DNA of 6,969 nucleotides from Comamonadaceae bacterium. Lineage in GTDB: Bacteria > Pseudomonadota > Gammaproteobacteria > Burkholderiales > Burkholderiaceae_C. Location of the stretch: the NCBI GenBank assembly GCA_947374485.1, contig CANCCF010000209.1, positions 1 to 6,969 of the forward strand, written 5' to 3'. Of the stretch, positions 1 to 5,105 are shown in pieces. Position 1 is the first letter of the stretch; each line of letters begins with the position of its first letter. Made by a program: the position numbers and the translations under genes. The notes under the pieces were generated by a model. It saw only the letters and a program-made list of their open reading frames with translations. It had not been told where the DNA came from and searched no databases.

Positions 1-112
1 TGGAAGCTGTCAGGGCAAACACCTCGTAATCCTGCGGATGCAGGGCAAGCACTTCCAGCGTGTTCACGCCAATCGAGCCAGTGGAGCCGAGAATGGCCAC
101 GCGTTGTTTCAT
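1..112 (-). CDS. dxr: 1-deoxy-D-xylulose 5-phosphate reductoisomerase, N-terminal fragment
   Basis: Dxr carries out the NADPH-dependent rearrangement and reduction of DXP to 2-C-methyl-D-erythritol 4-phosphate, the committed step of the MEP isoprenoid pathway in the cytoplasm. Only the first 37 codons are in the window; the gene continues past the left edge. The visible protein starts MKQRVAILGSTGSIGVNTLE. GSTGSIG (residues 9-15) is the dinucleotide-binding glycine motif diagnostic of Dxr, and the following text (ALHPQDYEVFAL) also fits the family. The start codon overlaps the cdsA stop codon as ATGA, and a strong GGAGG Shine-Dalgarno lies 6 nt upstream inside cdsA, so the start is firm. The product supplies the pathway feeding UppS, encoded two genes upstream. 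Identification is confident despite the truncation. Confidence 0.95.
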   Translation of the reverse strand, partial: MKQRVAILGSTGSIGVNTLEVLALHPQDYEVFALTAS

Positions 113-963
113 ACGGCACCTCCGCCAATCAGCATCATGGCCAGTGGCAGGGTGGGCAAGAGCGCGTCTACCCGGTCGAGCACGCCACCGTGGCCGGGCA
201 ACAAATTGCTGCTGTCCTTGACACCTGCCGCACGCTTGAACAGCGACTCCACCAAGTCCCCCACCACACTCATGGCGGTCAAAAAGGCCAGGCCCACCAG
301 CAGCAGCACCGGGCCCATGGCCCACAGGCGGGTGTAGAGGCTGCTTGAATCCGGCGTGCCATGGCTGTCGGCATAGATCCAGCCCAGAGCCACCAGCAGC
401 ACGACCACAGCGCCACCGACTACGCCCTCCCAGGTCTTACCCGGGCTCACGGAAGGTGCGAGCTTGTTGGCGAAAAACTTGCCGCCCAATGCCCGGCCTG
501 AAAAATAAGCGCCAATGTCGGCTGCCCACACCAGCACCATGACAGACAACAAGAAGTTGATGCCGATGAGGCGCGCCTGCATCAGGGCCAGCCAGGCCGC
601 CCACAGCAATAGCACACCGCCCAGCAGGCGCAGCGCGGGCGGCAAGGCCAGCCAGCCAGCCGCACCCGAGCGCAGGGCCCAGGCACTGGCCAGCACCCAG
701 AAGCCGCCAATGACCAGCCACACCGTGCCCAGCGGGGCGGACGGCAAGCCCTGGGCCCAGCTGCCAGCGCACAGCACGGCGCAGGCAGCGCCCGTGGCCA
801 GCGCGGCGCGGTCTGCAAATGCATTCAGGCGCGCCCACTCCCAGGCCGCACAGGCCAGCAGCACCAAGGTCACCATGCCAAAGGGCGTGGTGGATGGGTA
901 AAACATGGCGGGAAGCAGGATCGCCAGCAGCACCAGGGCGGTGATGATTCTTTGCTTCAGCAT
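109..963 (-). CDS. cdsA: Phosphatidate cytidylyltransferase (CDP-diglyceride synthase)
   Basis: CdsA is an integral inner-membrane enzyme that converts phosphatidic acid and CTP to CDP-diacylglycerol and pyrophosphate, the branch point for phosphatidylethanolamine, phosphatidylglycerol and cardiolipin. The 284-residue protein has a strongly hydrophobic N-terminus (about residues 5-40) and several further hydrophobic stretches, consistent with the polytopic family. The CDS signature occupies residues 240-266: SLFKR, then VKDSSNLLPGHGG, then VLDRVD. Its KD and DRxD acidic residues are those expected to hold catalytic metal. Length matches bacterial CdsA (about 270-290 aa). The gene begins 10 nt after the uppS stop and overlaps dxr by 4 nt, so it is internal to the operon. 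The ribosome-binding site is weak, which suggests reliance on read-through from uppS. Confidence 0.96.
   Translation of the reverse strand: MLKQRIITALVLLAILLPAMFYPSTTPFGMVTLVLLACAAWEWARLNAFADRAALATGAACAVLCAGSWAQGLPSAPLGTVWLVIGGFWVLASAWALRSGAAGWLALPPALRLLGGVLLLWAAWLALMQARLIGINFLLSVMVLVWAADIGAYFSGRALGGKFFANKLAPSVSPGKTWEGVVGGAVVVLLVALGWIYADSHGTPDSSSLYTRLWAMGPVLLLVGLAFLTAMSVVGDLVESLFKRAAGVKDSSNLLPGHGGVLDRVDALLPTLPLAMMLIGGGAV
119..123 (-). promoter_or_regulatory. Shine-Dalgarno of dxr, buried in the end of cdsA
   Basis: On the minus strand the sequence reads GGAGG, 6 nt before the dxr ATG, inside the last codons of cdsA. Ribosomes finishing cdsA would cover this site, so dxr translation is probably coupled to cdsA. 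The motif and spacing are seen directly; coupling is inferred. Confidence 0.75.
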
Positions 964-973
964 GGGTGGGCTT

Positions 974-1714
974 TCAGACGGAGGCAGTCTGGCTGCCGGG
1001 AAGCTGGTCAGAGGTCATGCCAAAGCGCCGTTCACGCCCGGCATAGGCCTGGATGGCAGCGTCCAGCGCGGCCTCGTCAAAATCGGGCCACAGCACATTG
1101 CAGAAATACAGCTCCGTGTAGGCCGCCTGCCAGAGCAAAAAATTGCTCAGGCGCATTTCACCACCGGTGCGTACCACCAGATCGGGGTCGCCCACCGCTG
1201 CGGTGGAGAGTTTGGCGGACAGGGCCGCCTCGGTAATGGGCTCGCCCGCTGCGGCCAGGGCTTGTGCCGCCTGCACCAGGTCCCAGCGCCCGCCGTAGTT
1301 GAAGCAGACATTGAGGATCAGGGTGTGGTTGTCGGCAGTTTCTCGCTCGGCCTCAATCAGGCTTTTTTTCACCCGCTCCGACAGGCCCGCGCGCTCACCA
1401 ATGAACTGCAGGTGCACGCCTTCTTTTTTGAGCTGGTTGAGCTCGCGCGACAAAGCCACCACCAGAATCTCCATCAGGCCCGAGACCTCGTCGGGCGGGC
1501 GCTTCCAGTTCTCGGAAGAAAAGGCGAACACGGTGAGCACCTGCACACCGCGCAGGACGCAGGACCGCACCGTGCGCTTCAATACCTCCACGCCCTGCTT
1601 GTGCCCAGCGATGCGGGGCAAAAAGCGCTTGGACGCCCAGCGCCCATTGCCATCCATGACGATGGCGATGTGCCTGGGAATGGACTCTGCAACTGCAGCC
1701 ACGGCGTTACGCAT
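974..1714 (-). CDS. uppS: (2Z,6E)-farnesyl-diphosphate-specific undecaprenyl diphosphate synthase
   Basis: UppS is a cytoplasmic cis-prenyltransferase that adds eight isopentenyl units to farnesyl diphosphate, giving the C55 carrier lipid for peptidoglycan and other surface polysaccharides. In the 246-residue protein, HIAIVMDGNGRWA (residues 15-27) carries the catalytic aspartate D21. FAFSSENWKRP (63-73) is the conserved substrate-binding loop. DPDLVVRTGGEMRLSNFLLW begins at 176 and contains R182 and R188, with E201 in ELYF; these align with E. coli R194, R200 and E213. The N-terminus is slightly shorter than in E. coli. ATG at 1714 is the only likely start because an in-frame stop lies 12 nt upstream (1727-1729). 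No Shine-Dalgarno precedes it, so translation may depend on ribosomes leaving frr 29 nt upstream. All key residues are intact. Confidence 0.97.
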   Translation of the reverse strand: MRNAVAAVAESIPRHIAIVMDGNGRWASKRFLPRIAGHKQGVEVLKRTVRSCVLRGVQVLTVFAFSSENWKRPPDEVSGLMEILVVALSRELNQLKKEGVHLQFIGERAGLSERVKKSLIEAERETADNHTLILNVCFNYGGRWDLVQAAQALAAAGEPITEAALSAKLSTAAVGDPDLVVRTGGEMRLSNFLLWQAAYTELYFCNVLWPDFDEAALDAAIQAYAGRERRFGMTSDQLPGSQTASV

Positions 1715-1743
1715 CAGGCGAATAGGTCAAGTACAGCCCGGCC

Positions 1744-2304
1744 TTACACGGCCATGATGTCCTGCTCTTTGGAGGCCACCAGGCGGTCGACTTCGGTGAT
1801 GTGCTTGTCGGTGATTTTCTGGATCTCGGCTTCCGAGCGCTTCTGGTCGTCTTCCGAGGCCAGCTTGTCCTTCACCAGTTTCTTCACGCTTTCATTGGCA
1901 TCACGGCGGATGTTGCGAATGGCAATCTTGGCGCCCTCGCCTTCGTTGCGCACCACCTTGGTCAGCTCGCGGCGGCGCTCTTCGGTCATGGCGGGCATGG
2001 GCACGCGGATCAGGTCTCCCATGCTCGACGGGTTCAGGCCCAGATCGCTTTCGCGGATGGCTTTTTCAATCTTGGCGCCCATGCCTTTTTCCCAGGGCTG
2101 GATGCCAATCGTGCGCGAGTCGATCAACGACAGGTTGGCCACCTGGCTGAGCGGCATCATGGCGCCGTAGTAATCCACATGCACCGTGTCCAGCAAGGCC
2201 GGATTGGCGCGGCCCGTACGGACCTTGGTGAGGTTGTTCTTGAAGGCGTCGATGGAATGGTCCATCTTGTCTTCCAGGGTCTTCTTGATTTCTGCAACCG
2301 ACAT
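1744..2304 (-). CDS. frr: Ribosome recycling factor (RRF)
   Basis: RRF works with EF-G to split the post-termination ribosome so that subunits can be reused; it acts in the cytoplasm and is usually essential. The protein has 186 residues, the standard family length (about 185). It begins with helix I of the three-helix bundle (SVAEIKKTLEDKMDHSIDAF), followed by the conserved LTKVRTGRANPALLD. The small alpha/beta domain contains VDYYGAMMPLSQVANL and IQPWEKGM, and the long C-terminal helices contain TEERRRELTKVV and IRNIRRDANE. The start is well supported by a GGAGGA Shine-Dalgarno at 2312-2317, 7 nt before the ATG. The gene lies 45 nt after pyrH and 29 nt before uppS. Nothing is missing or out of frame. 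Confidence 0.98.
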   Translation of the reverse strand: MSVAEIKKTLEDKMDHSIDAFKNNLTKVRTGRANPALLDTVHVDYYGAMMPLSQVANLSLIDSRTIGIQPWEKGMGAKIEKAIRESDLGLNPSSMGDLIRVPMPAMTEERRRELTKVVRNEGEGAKIAIRNIRRDANESVKKLVKDKLASEDDQKRSEAEIQKITDKHITEVDRLVASKEQDIMAV

Positions 2305-2349
2305 GTTCTTATCCTCCAGTCAAGCAAAGTCCTGCGCGCGCACAGCGCA

Positions 2350-3072
2350 TCAGACGTGAACCAGCGTGCCTTCGTCCTCGCCCATGACCACGCGCTTGAG
2401 CGCACCATGCTTGAAGATGGAGAACACCTTGATGGGCAGCTTCTGGTCGCGGCACAGGGCAAAGGCGGTGGCATCCAATATGCCCAGGTTCTTGTTCATG
2501 GCCTCGTCAAACGTCAGGCTGGTGTAGCGCACGGCATCCGGGTCCTTCTTGGGGTCGGCGCTGTAGACGCCGTCCACCTTGGTAGCCTTGAGCACAATTT
2601 GCGCACCGATTTCAGCGCCGCGCAGGGCCGCAGCAGTGTCGGTGGTAAAAAACGGGTTGCCGGTACCGGCCGCAAAAATCACCACCTTGCCCTCTTCGAG
2701 GTACTGCAGGGCCTTGGGCCGCACATAGGGCTCCACCACCTGCTCAATGCCGATGGCCGACATCACGCGCGCAGTCAGACCGGCCTTGTTCATGGTGTCG
2801 CCCAGGGCCAGCGCATTCATGACGGTAGCCAGCATGCCCATGTAGTCGGCCGTGGCGCGGTCCATACCGACCGAGCCACCGGCCACGCCGCGAAAAATAT
2901 TGCCGCCACCAATCACCACCGCCACCTCCACGCCCAGGCGGGTGACCTCGGCTACTTCGTCCACCATGCGCACGATGGTGCCGTGGTTGATGCCGAATGC
3001 GTCGTCCCCCATGAGCGCCTCACCTGACAGCTTCAACAAGATGCGCTTGAAGGCGGGTTTGGCGTTCTGCAT
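2350..3072 (-). CDS. pyrH: UMP kinase
   Basis: PyrH phosphorylates UMP to UDP with ATP. It belongs to the amino-acid-kinase fold, forms a hexamer and is unrelated to eukaryotic UMP/CMP kinases; in bacteria it is typically GTP-activated and UTP-inhibited. The 240-residue protein shows KLSGEAL (14-20, phosphate-binding lysine), GGGNIFRG (55-62), GMDRATADYMGMLATVMN (69-86, UMP-binding region with D76), GTGNPFFTTDTAA (136-148) and KATKVDGVYSADP (nucleotide-binding region). Length is typical for the family. The likely Shine-Dalgarno is AGGA, 7 nt before the start, on the minus strand at about 3080-3083. It lies between tsf (44 nt) and frr (45 nt), the standard proteobacterial arrangement, and I see no terminator in either gap. 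Confidence 0.98.
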   Translation of the reverse strand: MQNAKPAFKRILLKLSGEALMGDDAFGINHGTIVRMVDEVAEVTRLGVEVAVVIGGGNIFRGVAGGSVGMDRATADYMGMLATVMNALALGDTMNKAGLTARVMSAIGIEQVVEPYVRPKALQYLEEGKVVIFAAGTGNPFFTTDTAAALRGAEIGAQIVLKATKVDGVYSADPKKDPDAVRYTSLTFDEAMNKNLGILDATAFALCRDQKLPIKVFSIFKHGALKRVVMGEDEGTLVHV

Positions 3073-3116
3073 GGAGGGGTCCTGACGTGATCTGGGTGGT
3101 GGTTGATTGGAAGGGA

Positions 3117-4040
3117 TCAGGCAGCTTGCTTGGCCGCAGCGACTTGTGCGGCCACTTCGGCTGCGAAGTCGTCGACCTTCTTCTCGATGCCCTCGCCCAC
3201 TACGTACAGAGTGAAGCCCTTCACGGTGGTGTTGACCGACTTGAGCATTTGCTCCACCGTTTGCTTGTCGTTCTTGACGAAGGCCTGGTTGAACAGGGAG
3301 ACTTCTTTCAGGTACTTTTGCACTCCGCCTTCGATGCGCTTGGTCACGATTTCTGCGGACTGCACGGGCTTGCCTGCAGCAGTAGCCACAGCAGCGTCTT
3401 CAGCGGCCTTGGCAGCAGCTACCGAGCGCTCGCGCTCGACCAGTTCGGCAGGCACTTCAGCGCTGGACAGCGATACGGGCTTCATGGCGGCCACGTGCAT
3501 GGCAACGTCCTTGGCAGCCACATCGTCACCTTCGAATTCGACGACCACGCCAATGCGGGTGCCGTGCAGATAGGTGGCGATCTGGGCGCCGGAATCAAAG
3601 CGCTTGAAGCGGCGGAAGGTCATGTTCTCGCCGATCTTGCCGATCAGACCCTTGCGCACGTCTTCCAGGGTGGGGCCGAAACCGTCTTGCGCATAGGCCA
3701 GGGCGCTCAGGGCGGCCACGTCTGCGGGGTTGTGCTTGGCGATCAGCGCGGCAGCCGCATTGGCCAGGGCCAGGAAACTGTCATTTTTGGTCACGAAGTC
3801 GGTTTCACAGTTGACTTCGAGCAGTGCGCCTACTTTGCCTTCCACGCTGTTCACCACCACGCCTTCGGCGGTGATGCGCGCAGCGGCCTTGCCAGCCTTG
3901 CTGCCGAGCTTGACGCGCAACAGTTCTTCGGCTTTTTCCATATTGCCTTCGGCTTCGGTCAAAGCCTTCTTGCATTCCATCATCGGTGCGTCGGTCTTTC
4001 CACGCAGTTCAGCAACCATGCTTGCGGTAATCGTAGCCAT
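3117..4040 (-). CDS. tsf: Translation elongation factor Ts
   Basis: EF-Ts is the guanine nucleotide exchange factor that releases GDP from EF-Tu. The N-terminal UBA-like domain is clear (ITASMVAELRGKTDAPMMEC, about residues 4-23, followed by the helix KKALTEAEGNMEKAEELLR). VNCETDFVTKND follows, with D81-F82 matching the D-F pair that disrupts the EF-Tu magnesium site. The core and dimerisation region run to about residue 300. I choose the ATG at 4040 (307 aa, starting MATITASMV). A second in-frame ATG two codons upstream (4046, giving MKM at the front) has its GGAG only 2 nt away, whereas the same GGAG is 8 nt from 4040, and family members usually begin directly with MA-ITA. The protein is longer than the E. 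coli one (283 residues), as is common in betaproteobacteria. It follows rpsB across an 88-nt gap containing an intrinsic terminator. Confidence 0.97.
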   Translation of the reverse strand: MATITASMVAELRGKTDAPMMECKKALTEAEGNMEKAEELLRVKLGSKAGKAAARITAEGVVVNSVEGKVGALLEVNCETDFVTKNDSFLALANAAAALIAKHNPADVAALSALAYAQDGFGPTLEDVRKGLIGKIGENMTFRRFKRFDSGAQIATYLHGTRIGVVVEFEGDDVAAKDVAMHVAAMKPVSLSSAEVPAELVERERSVAAAKAAEDAAVATAAGKPVQSAEIVTKRIEGGVQKYLKEVSLFNQAFVKNDKQTVEQMLKSVNTTVKGFTLYVVGEGIEKKVDDFAAEVAAQVAAAKQAA

Positions 4041-4048
4041 CTTCATAT

Positions 4049-4052
4049 CTCC
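4049..4052 (-). promoter_or_regulatory. Shine-Dalgarno that decides the tsf start
   Basis: The minus strand reads GGAG here. It lies 8 nt before ATG 4040 but only 2 nt before ATG 4046, so it favours the downstream of the two closely spaced ATG codons. Motif and spacings are seen directly; the choice of start is inferred. Confidence 0.7.
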
Positions 4053-4082
4053 ATCATCAGTTCAGTGGGTTCACTATCAGCT

Positions 4083-4112
4083 AAAAAAAAGGGGCACAGA
4101 AGCCCCCTTTTT
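4083..4112 (-). terminator. Intrinsic terminator/attenuator between rpsB and tsf
   Basis: Read on the minus strand, A5, a G run and C form the 5' arm, TTCTGT (4101-4096) is the loop, and GCCCC begins the 3' arm, which runs into eight T residues (4090-4083). The GC core is GGGGC/GCCCC. One G-U pair and five A-U pairs extend it to about 11 bp. The structure starts 16 nt after the rpsB stop and ends 42 nt before the tsf start. Because tsf follows on the same strand, it probably acts as a partial terminator that lets S2 mRNA exceed EF-Ts mRNA. The other strand also carries a shorter T run (4108-4112), so weak bidirectional activity is possible, but no rightward gene ends here. Confidence 0.88.
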
Positions 4113-4128
4113 GAGGCGGGCAAAAGCT

Positions 4129-4881
4129 TTACGCAGCTTCGCTGACCTCGACAAACTCGTCCGCGCCTTCGGCAGCAGCCACGGCCTTGACGACGTCGTC
4201 AGAAGCGCTGGCACGGCCTTCGATCACCGCGTCAGCGATGCCACGGGCGTACAGGGTCACTGCCTTGGAAGAGTCATCATTGCCGGGAATCACGTAGTCG
4301 ATGCCTTCGGGCGAGTGGTTGGAGTCCACCACACCGATCAGGGGGATGCCCAGCTTCTTCGCTTCGGCGATGGCAATCTTGTGGTAGCCCACGTCGATCA
4401 CGAAAATCGCATCCGGCAGCGTGACCATATCCTGGATACCGCCAATGTCTTTTTCCAGCTTTTCGAGTTCGCGGGCGAACATCAGCTGCTCTTTCTTGCT
4501 CATGGCGTCCAGACCGGCTTCTTGCTGGACCTTCATGTCCTTCAAGCGCTTGATGGAGGTCTTGACCGTCTTGAAGTTGGTCAGCATGCCGCCCAACCAG
4601 CGCTGGTCAACGTAGTGCACGCCGGCGCGTTGCGCTTCAGCGGAGACGATTTCGCGCGCCTGGCGCTTGGTGCCCACCATCAGGATGGTGCCGCGCTTGG
4701 CGGTGAGTTGGCGCACAAACTTGGCGGCTTCCTGGAACATCGGCAGCGATTTTTCCAGGTTGATGATGTGGATCTTGTTGCGGTGACCGAAGATGAACGG
4801 GGCCATCTTGGGGTTCCAGAAGCGGGTTTGGTGTCCAAAGTGAACGCCGGCTTCCAGCATTTCGCGCATAGTAACTGCCAT
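4129..4881 (-). CDS. rpsB: 30S ribosomal protein S2
   Basis: S2 is a late-assembling small-subunit protein on the solvent side of the 30S, needed for S1 binding. The 250-residue protein starts MAVTMREMLEAGVHFGHQTR, the standard S2 N-terminus, followed by WNPKMAPFIFG, VGTKRQAR and VDQRWLGGMLTNF (91-103). A helical, charged, probable coiled-coil stretch covers about 104-150. The second S2 signature runs from P156 to P180 (PDAIFVIDVGYHKIAIAEAK, then KLGIP). DSNHSPEGIDYVIPGNDD follows, then an acidic C-terminal tail. The reading frame stays open upstream to 5019, but those 46 extra codons do not resemble S2. ATG 4881 has a GGAG 7 nt ahead and gives a normal-length product (E. coli has 241), so I use it. 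It is the first gene of the leftward cluster and divergent from the oxidoreductase at 5106. Confidence 0.98.
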   Translation of the reverse strand: MAVTMREMLEAGVHFGHQTRFWNPKMAPFIFGHRNKIHIINLEKSLPMFQEAAKFVRQLTAKRGTILMVGTKRQAREIVSAEAQRAGVHYVDQRWLGGMLTNFKTVKTSIKRLKDMKVQQEAGLDAMSKKEQLMFARELEKLEKDIGGIQDMVTLPDAIFVIDVGYHKIAIAEAKKLGIPLIGVVDSNHSPEGIDYVIPGNDDSSKAVTLYARGIADAVIEGRASASDDVVKAVAAAEGADEFVEVSEAA

Positions 4882-4888
4882 AGATTTT

Positions 4889-4892
4889 CTCC
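4889..4892 (-). promoter_or_regulatory. Shine-Dalgarno of rpsB
   Basis: GGAG on the minus strand lies 7 nt before ATG 4881. It separates the true rpsB start from the longer open frame reaching 5019, whose upstream ATG is not followed by S2-like sequence. Confidence 0.8.
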
Positions 4893-4928
4893 AAAGGTTA
4901 GGTCTTAAATCCGGTCCGTCAATTGCGT

Positions 4929-4954
4929 TTTTGAGAGAATAGAATTCTTCAAAA
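4929..4954 (-). promoter_or_regulatory. AU-rich hairpin in the presumed rpsB leader
   Basis: On the minus strand TTTTGA (4954-4949) pairs with TCAAAA (4934-4929) and AGAAT (4948-4944) pairs with ATTCT (4940-4936). This leaves a 3-nt loop (TCT) and one bulged C at 4935, an 11-bp stem in total. It lies 47 nt upstream of the rpsB start and lacks a following T run, so it is not a terminator. S2 represses its own mRNA through a leader structure in gammaproteobacteria. A similar role here is only a possibility, and chance pairing in AT-rich sequence cannot be excluded. Confidence 0.4.
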
Positions 4955-5028
4955 CACAACACCTTGTCAGAACCGGTTTGCGAGTTTGCGGTGTGTGGCA
5001 TCAATCGCACCACCTGCACAGCCGTTCG

Positions 5029-5037
5029 ATTTTAGCA
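5029..5037 (-). promoter_or_regulatory. Candidate extended -10 promoter of rpsB
   Basis: The minus strand reads TGCTAAAAT, matching the extended -10 pattern TGnTATAAT with one mismatch. The best-spaced -35 region (about 5052-5057, CGGAAC) is poor, which fits an extended -10 promoter. Transcription would begin near 5022 and give a leader of about 140 nt, similar in scale to the long leader known for E. coli rpsB. A separate CTGACA at 4970-4965 resembles a -35 box, but no good -10 lies 16-18 nt from it. Confidence 0.45.
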
Positions 5038-5105
5038 TGGAAGAGTCCACCGTTCCGGTGTGCCCCGTGCCAAGGTTCCGACCCAGCGGGAAATTTAGGT
5101 CTTTC

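Noticed and set aside
905..2170. 421-codon open frame on the plus strand across uppS and frr
   Set aside because: It runs antisense to two genes with complete family motifs. Long antisense frames are common in GC-rich DNA with strong codon bias, and its translation is low-complexity with no recognisable domain.
1801..3027. 408-codon plus-strand frame opposite frr and pyrH
   Set aside because: Antisense shadow; it is rich in His, Val, Gln and Leu, as expected from the complement of Val/Asp/Lys/Glu-rich genes, and it has no plausible start context.
3087..4145. 352-codon plus-strand frame opposite tsf
   Set aside because: Antisense shadow of tsf; it passes through the intrinsic terminator and resembles no protein family.
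4936..4970. CTGACA (4970-4965) with TATTCT (4941-4936) as a sigma-70 promoter for rpsB
   Set aside because: The spacer would be 23 nt, too long for normal recognition; TATTCT also lies within the leader hairpin.
4882..5019. 46-codon N-terminal extension of rpsB
   Set aside because: S2 proteins begin at the MAVTMREMLEAG sequence; the extension is not S2-like and the Shine-Dalgarno fits ATG 4881.
4986..5105. 40-codon N-terminal extension of the oxidoreductase
   Set aside because: It is proline/arginine-rich and precedes a Rossmann motif that should lie at the N-terminus; it is not a convincing signal peptide.
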